Shown here piece after piece: positions 1 to 11,881 of a stretch of 64,000 bases of DNA. Where the stretch lies: positions 15,440,501 through 15,504,500 of the forward strand of contig OX419761.1 in the NCBI GenBank assembly GCA_948567375.1, given 5' to 3'. The position numbers were made by a program, and so were the translations under genes. Source of the stretch: Lunularia cruciata (Eukaryota; Streptophyta; Marchantiopsida; Lunulariales; Lunulariaceae). The notes beneath the pieces are model-generated. The model was not told the origin of the DNA. It made no database searches and saw nothing but the letters and a program-made list of their open reading frames with translations. Position 1 is the first letter of the stretch, and each line of letters opens with the position of its first letter.

Positions 1-245
1 AAAAATATCACTTCCATAGTGATCTCTCCAGATACCGGTCTGTGAATTTCGTAAATAGCATCACTCACCTGCAAGTTCCGACAATGAGGTTCTTATTCAA
101 TACTACAAAACGTAATTGGACCATGAACCTCTGCAAATGCTTTTGCAATAAGTGTATAAAGAAATGGACAGCAAAGCAACCATGGATTATTTACCCGTTG
201 ATAGCTATCACGAACTGAACCAGACCCGGAACTGGAAGCCGCCAT
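1..245 (-). pseudogene. HNL-0: 5' end of a hydrolase-NB-ARC gene, cut by left window edge
   Basis: The first exon (245 down to 195) encodes 17 residues beginning MAASSSGSGSV and ends at a CGG|GTAA donor. After an intron of about 126 bases, exon 2 starts at 68 with VSDAIYEIHRP and runs off the left edge at the hydrolase core strand (TMEVIF). The layout, exon length and splice phases equal those of HNL-1 at 13,950-13,768, which fixes strand and start. What is visible is open, so I cannot say whether this copy is intact; the whole 1-1,010 block is a duplicate of 13,705-14,775. Expected product, from the paralogue, is an intracellular immune receptor with an N-terminal lipase-like domain. The pseudogene label is a precaution taken from the state of its paralogues. 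Confidence 0.6.
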
Positions 246-1010
246 AGTCACGTATGGATGCTGTGGATTGTCACCCCGGAATAGATCAAATGTGGATGCA
301 GTAACCACGTATAATAGCTGATGACACAAGACATGAAAAACTACTATAAATTTCTGTTTTCTTGTGGTTTCCATACATTCAATCCCTCTTTTCGTTGCAT
401 CGCAAAGCATAATGACGTGAAGGAGTTTTGCCTTTCCGACGCTACTATACAAATACAATGTTTTCAGTTATGTTGTCAATTTCACGAAATGTAGAGCTGT
501 CGTACTATACCAGTCTCAGTGCTAGTCTCAAGCAGAAAGAAATGTTTTACTGACGGACGTTTGAGAACAGGTTTTCCTCCCCAGCAATGCAAAACTTCCA
601 TTCAACAGATCGGAAACAAACCCAAAAAGGTCCGTACGAGCAGATGCTGGGAAGTGAAGCCTGGACTTGCCTTGCGCTGGTCTCAGGGCCATCGAGGAAG
701 ATAACTCCCACTTCGATATTTCTGCGCTGTTTTGCAGCGTTTCGACTGAAATATGCTCTCAAGAGACACTGTGAGGAGTTGCGAGTTCGTCCAGTATTCT
801 CTCAGGAAGAATTCTCAACATAGGTAGCTCTACGAGCGAGTTCCTTCTATGCTCAAACCCAGAACTATGAGTTCCAGTACTTACTCGCTCATGGCCACGA
901 GACTCGCAGGAAATGCAATCTCTCCAGCTTCTCTCATTTGGTAGAACCAGAAGTTATACACCATCGTACCGAAATGACGATCAGTTTTCCCTGGATACCC
1001 TGCCGGTGTA
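246..1010 (-). repeat. Upstream block of HNL-0, duplicate of 13,951-14,775
   Basis: This block is colinear with the sequence upstream of HNL-1. On the minus strand both copies keep an open stretch running into the HNL start (from about 458 here), and a second exon-like stretch containing LRILPERILDELATP, which in this copy meets a TGA. Similarity ends at about 1,010, where the HNL-1 copy continues differently. It may be 5' UTR and promoter, or decayed upstream coding exons. The differences between copies in the open frame are mostly amino-acid changing, which argues against strong coding constraint. Confidence 0.6.
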
Positions 1011-1310
1011 CTTTCTTGTTCATAAAAGTCATGACGTTGCCTCTTGGTCGTAAAATCTCACGACGTTGTTTCTTTTCTACGAAGAAGGAAATGAAGAGGC
1101 GCAAAGAAGTGCAAGGACTCACTTCCCGCTCGTGACGTTGTTTCTCTTTTACTACGAAGGAAAAGAAGAGGTGCAAAAGAAGTGCAGGAACTCACTCCCC
1201 TCTCACAACACGAGTATGGTAGTGCCCTCTATATATAGTATATTTCCAGTGTTCATGATCAGTTTATGCTAAACCTTATTGCCGGGTTTCACAACTCGGT
1301 TCCCCGCGAG
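1010..1310. repeat. Two-unit tandem repeat of R1-family sequence
   Basis: A unit of roughly 75-80 bases starting ACGTTGTTTCT and ending in CTCACTCCC-type sequence occurs twice in a row. The same module recurs singly near 25,650, 27,900, 28,980 and 51,610, always just before a segment with ATGAATATGGTGGTG. It is part of the R1 dispersed repeat; short open frames on both strands here are by-products of the repeat. Confidence 0.6.
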
Positions 1311-1319
1311 AGAAATAAT

Positions 1320-1890
1320 TTATTCAATTGATCAAAGAATCTCATAAACAAATTTTGGTTGCGTGAGGGGCCTCCAAAGGCTTGCTGGAAGCATGTCTAA
1401 TTTAGCTATGTTTCATAAATGCATGATATCCTGCGTGGTACAATAACTGCATGATGTCCTGATTATTATACTTAAAAACTACCAAGTTCCATTTTATTCG
1501 GATTATGGTATTTTTATATGTGAACCGCGAAGAAATGCAGGACTCGCCGTGCGATTATGTCTCCAAGTATCGCATCTCTTTTTCTCTTACTAAAAGAACA
1601 TCTGTGCCGAGAGTGACAGCTGTCCATATAACCCAGAAGTAGAAGTAGCAGTGCCGACAAGTAGCTCCAAGTTGGAACAATGGGAAAGCAGAGCTAACGG
1701 AGAGAAAAGCCGACCGCAAGAAGGATGGGAAGATCCCATCAAGCCGTACGAGAAAAAGACACAAGAGATAAGATGGGCTAACCAGTCCGCAGCTAAGCAG
1801 TCCACCTGTCGCTAAGGACTTCAGAAGGATTGCCAGAACCTTGAAAGATCGAGATTACAGGAGTTGTGGGAATCCAGGAATGCTAAGAAG
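1320..1890. repeat. Dispersed repeat, near copy of 29,158-29,790
   Basis: Starts with a segment resembling TTATTCAATTGATCAAAGAATC and runs through a GGGAAGATCCCATCAAGCC motif to a block with AAAGATCGAGATTACAGGAG. The whole stretch is colinear with 29,158-29,790 on the same strand. The GGGAAGA(T/C)CCC module also occurs near 22,115, 22,565 and 28,580, and inverted near 15,120-15,160. No coding potential is evident. Confidence 0.65.
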
Positions 1891-2160
1891 GGAGTATATT
1901 ATGTCTTTCTTTTTCATTATCTGATTCCTTTGTTCAATTCTCTTTTTCGAGGTACTGATATGAACCATAGGAAAAAAATGTCTACTTATTTCATGTTCTC
2001 TCTTTCACTTCGGAATTACACTGTTATTCTAGCAGGACATCATGCATCTTAAAAGATAGGGCTAAACTACACATAATAAGTATAAACTATTGAATAATGG
2101 ATCCTTGGAATTATACAAATATATAGCATCCAGACAAGTAAAGAGCAGTCCATATTCATG
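1891..2160. other. Unassigned intergenic sequence
   Basis: A short AT-rich stretch between two dispersed repeats. One 62-codon open frame (1,864-2,052, plus) is hydrophobic but resembles nothing I recognise and overlaps the repeat end. I see no supported gene. Confidence 0.4.
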
Positions 2161-2850
2161 TTGAGACAGGTGAGGGGGTCCCTGCACGTTTTTTGCTGCC
2201 TTCTGCCCCTTCCCTTTTCGTCACAAGATTACTAACATCGTGCAATTTAAGCCACCACCGAACTAATGTCCACAGCTTTCTCATTGAATTCGGTGTGCAT
2301 GTGTCATTTGCATAAAGTAGCGCGTTGAAAGTAAATCAACCTTAGAGGTCTACTCTTGTTGGCTTTTAAGAATCAAGGATAACGGAATACAAGGATCAGG
2401 CTCTTTGAATCCATGACTTCTTAAAACTTAAAATACAATCACATTTATGAAGAATAGACAAGTTGATATGTAAATTTCAATTACGCCGACTCCAAACAGC
2501 TTTATTGATAGGCTTTTTCTAAGCAGTGAACAAAGCCTATGCACAGGAGGGCTACTTATCATTCGAGGAACAGACAGAGCAAAAGCGAAGCTAACGTTGA
2601 TCACAGACAAAGCTACTGGTTTGTAATGAGAGATTGTAAGCCCGCCTGACCTTTCCTGCTTATCTAGCTCACTCCTCCTATTAACACTTTCAGCCAATCA
2701 GATTTAAGGATATTGTGTAATTGGTCGTTACCACTTCTTGCTCATGGTCATAAGATTCTGTTTATATCATGTTTTAGCATTGTAGTCAAGCTCATAGCAT
2801 AGCTAGAGTGGTTTGATGGGTTTATTTGCACCATGTATAGTACCATAGAG
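2160..2850 (-). repeat. Inverted copy of the R1 dispersed repeat
   Basis: Reverse complement of the R1 modules. The TATGGATTCAAAGAG module is seen inverted near 2,398-2,425, the AGGCTTT...CTATCTATAAAGC region inverted near 2,505-2,550, and the ACGTTAGCTTC module inverted near 2,590. The part from about 2,690 to 2,850 is the reverse complement of 39,160-39,330. This orientation is opposite to most R1 copies in the window. Confidence 0.6.
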
Positions 2851-3379
2851 GGGTCAGGTCGATGAGCAGAAAAGTGGAGTGGACAAAGTCACAAAAGATT
2901 CTGTGGAACAGCCTCCGAAAACTACCTAGTGTTTCGACTTGTTCTGCGAAGACTTTTATGTACAGGAGAGCACACCTGTGAGAGCACAAAGTTCTTTCAT
3001 GGTGTGCTCACTGTTCCAGGATTCATTCCTCAAACGGAGGTATCAGTCTATAAAGATGCGAGTATATTTCTGCTTTTTGATTACTGTAAGCTGATTCTTA
3101 CAAATGGTATATTAATATCTCTGGTAATCGATGTTGAGCTAAAAATAACAACTCACATTTAAATTTTATGTTTTTTATTTTATAGCTTTCCTTTTGCTTT
3201 CATGTAACGCTAGTCTCGTGTTGTCATCATCGTTTTTTTTCATTGTTCAATGGCGAAAGCGAGAGAGCGCGTGTACATAGATAATCCAGATTCTTTTTTA
3301 TGAGAGAAGAATACATTACAATTCGTTACTGCTTTTCTATACCAACCAATACATCAACTGTCTTTTGTTCAACTCATTT

Positions 3380-4010
3380 CTTTCTTTGCTATTTTTCTAC
3401 ATTGGACTCTAGTGATTGGAGGCATGACATTATTGCTTCCAAGGCCCCATGTACTAACCATTCATTGTGTCTTCCATTTCAACATCAAGTATAAAGGATA
3501 CTTGGGAGCCAAATATTGGACCCAAGCTTACAAGAGAGGAAAAACAAAGAGTTTGGAGGTTCTTGAGAAGTTACACAAGTTGTTTTGCTTTCAATATGAA
3601 TGATTTGGGTGCTCTAAAAGAACCTTATATTCAGATTGAGCTGATTTGTGATACATAAATTTTTTATGTCCCTGTAAATATAATGACATACCAGAATATT
3701 AATTTAGAGCCCAAATAGAGATCTTTTTGAGGTTAGTTTGGTGGAAATTTCACGTGGAAAATATATTTCAGCTATATTGATGCCAACCAAGAAGGATTTG
3801 CATAACAATTGCATAGAAAGGCACTTGTGTATGAAGATTATTGTCCTTTCAATTGACAAACTAGAGATTATAAGTATACCATGTCTACACTAGAGGAGAT
3901 CTTTGATGCAATTGGGCATACAAAGGCCTTCTTACTTTGGATCTTGGAGTAAGATATCATCAGTTACCAGTTAGTGAGGAATACAAGTCTAAGACAATAT
4001 TGCCCAGGTG
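3380..4010 (+). mobile_element. Decayed Ty3/gypsy pol fragment (protease-RT linker and RT start)
   Basis: Around 3,500-3,655 the plus strand reads KLTREEKQRVWRFL followed by SYTSCFAF and a DLGAL segment. This is the linker before reverse transcriptase in gypsy polyproteins, where a run of charged residues leads to the CFA(W/F) motif. After a gap with a frame change, MPTKKDLHN (3,780-3,800) matches the RT strand with V.KKD, and EEIFDAIGHTKAF then YHQLPVSEE in a shifted frame (3,890-3,975) match the first RT motifs that end in the DL.SGYHQ block. At least two frame changes and a missing remainder show a dead fragment. No LTR was found beside it. The family call is fairly secure. Confidence 0.7.
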
Positions 4011-5530
4011 CTCCAAACAAAAACTTGATTCCTAGAGGGTTTTTTGTACATATATACATTGCTACAAAATATACATCGTTGTCAACATCATATACTATAG
4101 AAGCACAACTCACATTCAAAATCAATCTTTCACTCAACAATTTCTCCACAATTGTGCATTGATTATAGTCAAGCAAGTGATCCCAAGTGACACTTGTCGG
4201 CCTCTATCTACCATAGCCAAGAACTCAAAGGCTCAACAAATCAAAGAAGTGAGCTTTTTAGATTTGCACATCAAAGGTATACTCCTCTACTTGACCTAGA
4301 TCTCTAGCCCTAATGGCACCACTAACATCATATCTCATAGTGCAAATGATGCAAGTGATGGTGGAAACCACCATGTGATTAGTAGCCCTAACCTAACATT
4401 GGATAGCCAACAAGTAGTCCATGAGTAACTACCAAAATAACTATGATTGCCAACACTACCACTCCATTGCCCTAGCAACCTAGCTTTGGCATTACAAATG
4501 TAGTGACAATTGTTTTGCATATATATATATATATTGCTATATAATATACATCATTGTCAACATCATACACTATAGAAGCACAACTCACACATAAGTCATA
4601 CATGAAGTCTAAAGTGCCACAATCGCTCTCCTAGTTGGCAATTAGGTCCTTCTAACTCCATATAGCCATCTTTTCCAAGTATATAGTATACCATATGGTG
4701 GCAAAGATCAAGAGACCGGGTGCTATCAAGCCCCATCACAAGTTGCATGTTTGCAATCTATATCACATAAACAATGAACTAGCTATAGGTCAAATACATT
4801 TAAGACATAACCATTGTCCTTGAGGACCCACCATGAGAGGAGGATTCAAAGATGCCATATGTCATCCTCTTGAATAACTATCACACACCAACCTAGTAGC
4901 TGCTCCACCAAAAGAATAGTATAACATACACCACAAGCTTGCATGTACAAGTGCCAAGCTTGGATCCATATGCTATCAATCTTTGGGAGGTGGTATTGTG
5001 CACAATTGCCCACATGATCCTTCCAAACAATACCATCATCGTGTCCTTCCAACACAAGGATAACAAAAGTAAACCCTCACACACTCTCAAGATACTGCAG
5101 CCTGTAGTAACATCAAGTGTAGTTGACATTGTCTATTGTAGATATACATTATCACCTCATGAAATTGAGGGATCAAGGATCCATAACCTCCTCCTTGAAT
5201 GGTAGCATAACATAGAATATCATATGTTGAGCCATTGCCAAGTTTTCAAAGGCCATTTGCATCACTCTCTAAAAGTTCTATGCCCATTGAGAACATGCAC
5301 TCACCCATATGTTTAGATTATACAAGTCCAAAACTAAAGTAGCATCTTGATGAATAATTGTAGATAAATTTGGGTCTGATGCATAGAATAGAAAATAAAG
5401 AGAGAAGGATACCAAGGAGACTTGCCTGTTGAACCAACAGCCCATGGTCAACCAAGATAATTGGAGGTCCCAATCACCCAGGTGGCTTCTCTACAAACCA
5501 TTGTGCTTGTTCCACAAATTGATTATTCTT
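4011..5530. other. Unidentified repeat-like sequence with an internal direct repeat
   Basis: A segment of about 65 bases with CATATACTATAGAAGCACAA at 4,045-4,112 recurs at 4,525-4,590 with few changes. Sequence between and after them is low in G+C with many short words such as CATCATAT. Short open frames on both strands do not resemble known proteins. It may be more of the gypsy element or a separate nonautonomous insertion; no LTR termini were found. Confidence 0.4.
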
Positions 5531-5534
5531 TGTT

Positions 5535-5762
5535 TTGTCAAATATAAGTATCACTAGCAAAGGTCTAAAGCGAGGGGCTGACCGAGAGCATTTTGGTCAT
5601 GAGTTTGAAGACGTTGTGTTCAAATCAATGCGTATTCAATACTTGCACTGCAGCTCAGTTGTTTCATCTAAGTCAAATAATTGGAAAATGCATCTTGCAA
5701 ATTGCTTGAAGAAGCCTCGTGCAACTGGATATCTTGATAATAGTATTAACCGGCTTCAATAG
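5535..5762 (+). pseudogene. Possible BED-type zinc-finger remnant (hAT-like transposase)
   Basis: A 75-codon frame contains KRGADREHFG near the start and WKMHLANCLKK near the end, with a Cys about 20 residues before the WKMHL segment. This spacing recalls the BED finger found at the N terminus of hAT transposases and related plant proteins, where a CxxC pair is followed by HL and a further C or H. The CxxC pair is not intact here and nothing downstream resembles a transposase, so the call is weak. The start codon is arbitrary. Confidence 0.25.
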
Positions 5763-6099
5763 TCTATTTTATATACCCCAGTCAATGAGTTGTATATCAT
5801 TCTTTTCCCTGTATCATGTTATTCGCACAATTAAAAAGAGCATTTTATAAAGAATCATGGTATTTTACAACGTGTTTTAAAATGAGAAACAAACAAACGT
5901 TTCCTAATGGTGGTGCGCTTTTTAGCAATTTTGTATATTTGTTGTTTTGAAATTATATATTCTATATTTCCATATTTATAAATGCATGATATCCTGCAAG
6001 ATTTATTAAATGCATCATGTCCTAATTGTTTAGCTTAAAGAGCCAAGCTTCATAACATCTTAGTCATCACTAAAGCGGAAGAAAATGCAACCAGATCAT

Positions 6100-6780
6100 G
6101 GATACAGCAAGTGCCAAGTGCGCAAAAGTGTCAACTAAAACGCAATTAAGCGTGTGACAGGTGTCAAATGAAGCAGAAGAAGATGTCCCGACAAGTAGCT
6201 CAAATTTCTTAAAGTGGATGAGAACCGTAACCAGTCCACTTGTCGCTAAAGCCTTCAAGAGCCATCGCCAGAGCATTAGAAGATCGAGATTACAAGAGTT
6301 GGCGAAATCCGGGCACTTGCTCGTCGGAGGCAGTGCGGGAGACCATGAGCTCCTGGAACCCTCAAGAGAGAAAATGCATGCCATGCAGAATGGTGGAAAC
6401 CTCTATGATTCTTTGCTGTGGTCTGTTTGGGGAACGGATTTTGTTAACTCTTTGGTTCCGATCACGGAAGCCCAGAAGTCGCAGATTTCAAACGATGCTG
6501 AAACTCAAACCAAATTTGGTTGGACTTGCCTCATATTTTGGCTATGGAGCCGATACTAGAGATTTGACATCTACACATGTAACATGTTATAAACACCGAT
6601 GTAACACCCGTCTCTTTCTCTTTCTATGTGACTATGTCACGTAACCCCTACGAATAACATAGACTAAGTTTTCCCGGCCCGACGTTTTAATGTGCTCCCT
6701 GTTCCAAAATTATACTCCACCAACAGAAGCATCAGCCACGATGATAAACAGTTGCATTATTTCAAATTATAGATTGTAAG
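6100..6780. repeat. RLP 3' module (dispersed repeat)
   Basis: This module lies 3' of RLP-1, and related sequence lies 3' of RLP-3 (51,900-52,470) and RLP-2 (29,430-30,600), and 5' of RLP-2 (34,310-35,100). Recognition words are AGATCGAGATTACA(A/G)GAGT, a CTCGTCGG segment, GCAGAATGGTGGAAA, and GTTTTCCCGGCCCGACGTT. A 132-codon plus-strand frame spans it but the RLP-3 counterpart is read in other frames beyond its middle, so I do not call a gene. Confidence 0.55.
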
Positions 6781-7052
6781 ACGTGAGTATATTATTTCTT
6801 CCTTCGGTGTTGGTAGAAATTGGTCCTTGTTGCAGCTCAGAAATGTTTAGGGAGTTTAAAGTCCTTATATGCGAATTATTCCCTTTGAAAGTAAGGGCAA
6901 AAAGAATAATTCGCGTAAAGAATGCCCTGTTTCAAAGAGACATTTCCTTTAGTAATCACCTTGATCACAAATAAGTTATTAACTCAATTGGGTATCATAT
7001 CATAACAAATACCAGAGTGACTCATGAAGTAGAATGATCTGGAGCATCTGTG

Positions 7053-10000
7053 TCATATTCTGATTATCTGAGGAAGTTGGCACCAACATAGCTTGAATCT
7101 ATTCCAGTAAACCAATAGTACATAAGTAACTCGTCTCATTGATCTCATAAAATGTCTTGCAAAGCATCCATCCCGCGTAGCAAAGAAAGAAGAAAAGTAA
7201 TTTGACATCAGTATTATGCATGAGTTAAAAAAGTCAATTAAGTGAATGGATGCTTTGGAAGTTAACTGGAACTCATTTTCCCGCAGCGGTGGAATTTGGA
7301 CAAATATCTCAATGCAAACAAATTTGTAAAAGAAAATAGTGAACTTTGACAGTCTTAAAAATGTAAATTTACGTTCTATATGTAGAAACCCCATAATGTT
7401 TGGCCTCGGCGATCCGTTGAACACGAACCGTCTTAATCGCTTTGAACCAAAGAAGACCGCTACTGAGACCTTAAAGCCTACTACGACTCGCACTAAAACC
7501 GCAGATAAGGAGACCAACTCATTGATCCTCCATGGAAATATGTCATTAATATCCTTAGCTCTCGACGCTGCAGGATTGGCTTTCCCTGGTTTCGGAGACT
7601 CTCTACATGGGTCCAGGGGCAAACCGCACAGTCCAGGATTTCCTTCGAACATTGTCGTCTTCATCGATTGAAGTTGGATGGAAGTAGGAATCGACCCTTC
7701 GAGATCGTTGAAGCTCACAGTGAGAAAACTCAAAGTCGTAAACTGCGCAAAGCTTACTGGTATTCACCTTGTCAAGTCGTTGTCAGAAAGATCCAAGGAT
7801 TCCAACCTGGTGAGATTTGAGAGACTGGAAGGTATGGACCCTTCAAACCTGTTGCCGGAAAGAGTCAAGTACAACATTCGCGTAGACTGCCCAAGGGCTC
7901 AGGAATGGGACCGATGAAATGGTTTCGGGATATTTCAAAGGAAACTCGAAGCAATACCAGGTAGTCCAGATGGAGATCTTGGCCTTTACCAAACACCACC
8001 AACCTTTCCTTACGGACCTCGCCACTGTTCATGCTAATGCTGTTTTCACTTGGGCGATTGAAACCTTGCAAATTTGATAAGCTTTCTTGGGGGGACCCGT
8101 GAAACCTATTGTTTGGCAGGTCCAGAACCTGGAGAGTGGTCAGCGACGCAATCCAACTGGGAAATCCACCCGTCAAGTTGTTGGATCCTACCAGAAGAGC
8201 TTGGAGTGATTTGTTAAATATTGTAAACTTGATGTTATTGCTCAAGTCGAGCAATGACAAATTTCTACAATCACCTAAACAAGCAGGAATTAGACCGCTG
8301 ATCAGATTGTTTGCAACTGAGAGAATTTCCAGTGAGCTCCCTTCCCGACCGACACTACTTGGCAGGAGTCGATTGGTTCTATCATGTTTAGGTCGGAGTC
8401 GAACTGACGAGGATAAATCGCGACATTATGCGATATATGACCTTCCAGCTGATTGTCAGAATTATCAAGATTTTCCAGAGTATGTAGAGAGGAAACCAAA
8501 TTTCTAGGAATAGTGCCAGAAAGCTGATTTCCAAACAGCAGCAATGTTGTCAGGTTCTTTAAGCTACCGAGGTTGAACGGTATCGATCCTGAAAGCAGAT
8601 TCTGATGGAGATACAGAGTTTCCAATGACGAGCAATTACCCAGAGACCCGGGAATGAAACCTGTGATTCGATTACTTGAAACCCCGAGAGCGACCAACCT
8701 CCAACGTTGCCCAAACGATGAGGGGATAGTACCTGTAAATCTATTGTCCTCCAGGTACATAGACCGCAACTCTATCAATCTCCCCAGCTCTGACGGTACC
8801 TCTCCTGCCAAGTTGTTTATAGCCAGATCAAGCCGCTCTAGCTCGGAGCAATTTACTAGGGAAACTGGAATGCTGCCGGTGAGTTCGTTCTCATACAGGA
8901 TAAGATTCTTCAAGTCTTCTAACTGCCCTGGCTCCAGATGAACCTTCCCCCTCAGCTTGTTTACAGACAGATCAAGTGTCTGGAACCTCCTACAATTTGC
9001 TAACGAAATGGGAATAGTACCGGTAGTCCATTGTCAAAGAACAACGAAGTGTTGCACCTGTTTTAAATCCCCAAGCTCCGATGGTATTCCTCCCGTCAAA
9101 CTATTTTCCGACATATCCAGCTCCAGTAACTTGGAGAACTTGCTTAACGCATTGGGAATCAAACCTTTAAGTCCATTGTCGTACAAGTATAAATATTGCA
9201 GTTCTCCTAATTCTCCTAGTTCTGATGGTATCCTCCCGGTCAAGGTGTTCTCGAACAAGGCGAGTGATTGTAACCTGGAGCAATTGCCCAAAGGAGCGGG
9301 CGGATATTTCTCCTGTATTGCTGTCCAACCACAAGTGTTCCAACTCGGCCAACTCCTCGAGTTCCAGCGGTATCTTCCAGGTCAGATAGTTTTTGGCTAG
9401 AACAGGGCGCTGCAGCATGGAGCATCTGATCAGAGAAAATGGAATCTCCCCTCTTAGAATATTTCCATATAGCGCCAAAATTCTCAGCTTTATTATACGA
9501 CCAATCTTTTTGCGATTAGACCTGTCAGGCTGTTTTGAGACAAATCAAGTACTTTCATCTTGACACAATTCCATAACAACTTGGGAATAGATCCTGACAA
9601 TGAGTTGTCGGATAGATCTAGTAGTTGAAGGGAAGGAAGATTGCATAACGACGAATGGAGCTCATCACGCAATTTCATGCCAGTCAAATTGATGCTCCAA
9701 ACTCACTGGAAGAAAGCTTTCACTGCATCCCCCGTCCAGAAGCAAGGACTCGTTTGCTTCTGCCTCCCATTTTGAGAGTTCTCCATTCGAATCGTGGTAG
9801 AGTTCTTGAACTTCATCAAAATCTCTACCTCAGACGATGGTGATACAGGTTTGTTATGATGGACCGGTAACTGCAGCACTTGAAAGATTACGGAATGCAT
9901 CCGGTTCGGGAGCGTTAGGTGGAAAAGGAACCAAACCAGAACCCATTTTCTCTGCCTGATGACAACCGGAAGTGTCATTTCCTGTTATCACGCCACGCAT

Positions 10001-10245
10001 GAGCTCTGTGTTCCCCATCTGTATACACTGATGGATCAACACCGTGTAGACAGAAACGAACCGCAGAGTCTTCAAATAGGTCAATCCTGCTCCGATATCC
10101 ATTCCGTGTTCTTCGCAACGCTTCATTCTGATACAAGCTTGTGCTCCGTATTCACTGAAGAAATTAGAGCTCCTGAACCAGTTCATTGTCGCACCAACGT
10201 TTTCCTCGACGTTACTGTCCTGGAGTACGTCAACTCCATCACAGG
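7053..10245 (-). pseudogene. RLP-1: LRR receptor-like protein, frameshifted
   Basis: On the minus strand the order is that of a plant LRR receptor-like protein without kinase. An N-terminal cap near 9,850-9,720 (SSEVEILMKFKNS, then TSPC) is followed by about 24-residue repeats with LxLxxNxLxGxIP from 9,690 to 8,300, the longest open piece being 8,913-8,302 (203 codons). Then comes an island segment with LVVFGKGQDLHL near 7,980, four final repeats, and the cap EGNPGLCGLPLDPC near 7,640. A membrane segment near 7,510 (VRVVVGFKVSVAVFF) and a basic tail SKRLRRF follow. Such proteins sit in the plasma membrane and bind ligands outside the cell, signalling through partner kinases. Reading needs at least five frame changes, so this copy is broken. 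No signal peptide is visible upstream of the cap; instead a conserved helical stretch with RSSNFFSE and RCEEHGMDIGAG precedes it. Confidence 0.8.
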
Positions 10246-10249
10246 TTAG

Positions 10250-11873
10250 TAATGGTAATGCATATGATGATATGCCTCATACGTGCCTCCTCATACATGT
10301 ACCTTCAAGACATGGGTAGGAAAAATAGACACAAGTCAACGTTGCTGTTACACCGAACATTGCTTTTAGTAACAAGGAAAGGTTACAAATTCCGTCATGT
10401 AACTTAATATCTGGTGTGTGTGGGCTGATGTGGTAAGAGTTTGAGTTTGGTGGGCCTATTTTATGGGTTTCCACATTTTTACTCTTCATTTGATTCTTGT
10501 AGTGGTTTTAAGCATTAGAATACTAACATGTTTCCGCCGAGGTGTTTAGATTTTCTCCACATATTACCTCATGTTTTCTTGTCACATTATACATCTGTTT
10601 ATAATAGCATTTGGAAAACGAAATGGCCGCTAGAGTTACGTATGCCTATGGATTCTCTTGAGTAGCATGAACGAATATTTCTAATCAAGTAATATAAATC
10701 ATACATCCTTCTTTTTACAGTAATCATAAGAGAATATGGTCTATAAAATTGGAGACTTATTTGTTATTTGATAGGTTTTTCATTATTTATTTATATTTCT
10801 ACGATTATTTTCACTAAATTATGCATATAATATATCTGTATGAATTGAAGTCTTTTGATTGTTTTTCTTATATGATCATCCATATAGTGAAGTGTTATAG
10901 TAAGATTTTAGTATATCTTGGTGTGTATATCTATATGTCTACCTTGTCATTGTTATTATTGGTATATTTATTTTTACTGAAGTTAAAACTTCCTGTTATA
11001 GAGAGTTTAGGTTAAATTATGGCTCATGCTTTTTCTTTGCGTGAGGGATATTCTTATCATGGTTTACCATAGCATGTCAGAATATTTCCAGCGTTATTAT
11101 TGGAACATTAGTGTCTAACGAGGTTAAGATTATCTTTTACGATAATGAGTTCAGCTCATGCTTTTCACTTAATTAATGATTTTTATTATAAAAGTCCTTC
11201 TAATATTTATTATATTTAAGTTATTTTATTTACCAGGTTAGCACTTTCTTGTGTTTGTTTTAATATGTCGTGCAATGAAGAGAAAATCATGGATTAAAAA
11301 AGTCAGAATTCCATTCACAAAGAATGATATTCTACCTAATACCTATTACAAGATAAGACATAAAATAATTGTGTAATAAGATGATGCGAATCAGCTTATT
11401 TATACTATATTAAATATGAAAATCTTCAATCCAACTGGTCATCATAGTCAAATTAAGGAGACCGTTAAAATGTAGATTGATCAAACCGTACCAATGACAA
11501 AAAGCAAAGTTATCATTTTCATGCTATGTCTATAGAGACTCACTTTTTGGAGGTTTGGTCGCTTTCCAAATTGTATAATGCATCACTAGGAACAAACTGG
11601 ATGGGCTTTCTTACCAACTAAAGTGGTGTGAAGTTGACTGATCTCGATCCGACCCAAAACACAATTCCACTCAATTAAAGGAGTTGAAATTAGAAATTAA
11701 AATTGAGAGCACTATTGAAATTGAAGGGAAGAAGTCTTCAGTCTGGCGCAATACAATATATATGTAGTGCTCAAACCGTGTTCTCTCTTTTGACTATTTA
11801 TACATGTGAAATTTCCTACGTATCATGTGTTAAAAAATGGACCAAAAAGCCAAATAATATACCCTAAAGGAAA
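10250..11873. other. AT-rich spacer shared with 55,740-57,467
   Basis: No gene is visible. The sequence is AT-rich and colinear with the spacer right of RLP-3, including AGTAACAAGGAAAGGTTAC, GGTTTCCACA and TCTGGCGCAATACAAT. Small open frames are short and hydrophobic and not shared between copies. It would hold the promoter of the minus-strand RLP gene at its left end. Confidence 0.6.
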
Positions 11874-11881
11874 AGAATCAA
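11873..11881. other. Deletion junction between RLP spacer and HNL-1
   Basis: Similarity to the spacer right of RLP-3 ends at 11,873 (57,467 in the other copy), and similarity to HNL-2 coding sequence ends at 11,881 (GTGATT of LDVI). In the other unit these two points are separated by the R2 repeat, an ABC transporter fragment and the HNL 3' half. The simplest reading is one deletion or unequal exchange that joined them here. Confidence 0.65.

Larger units (their letters stand above)
5908..11873. repeat. RLP unit, copy 1 (colinear with 51,690-57,467)
   Basis: A segment of about 6 kb is colinear with 51,690-57,467. Matching landmarks are the left start at TGGTGGTGC plus TTTTGTATATTTG, the 3' module (6,140-6,660), the RLP gene (7,050-10,245), and the AT-rich spacer including AGTAACAAGGAAAGGTTAC (10,367 and 55,835). 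The right end CCCTAAAGGAAA is shared exactly. Identity is high by eye with small indels. There are no clear terminal inverted repeats, so this looks like part of a tandem duplication and not a transposon. Confidence 0.75.

Noticed and set aside
6161-6644. Two overlapping plus-strand frames in the RLP 3' module
   Set aside because: Frames change between copies at 6,161 and 51,997; the block is a dispersed repeat.
7339-8941. Plus-strand frames across RLP-1
   Set aside because: They are complements of LRR sequence; only the minus strand shows LRR and cap motifs.
7053-10245. Receptor kinase instead of receptor-like protein
   Set aside because: After the membrane segment there is only a short basic tail; no kinase motifs such as HRD or DFG in any copy.
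5908-11873. Transposon carrying an RLP gene
   Set aside because: Ends lack inverted repeats or target duplications, and flanking order fits tandem duplication better.
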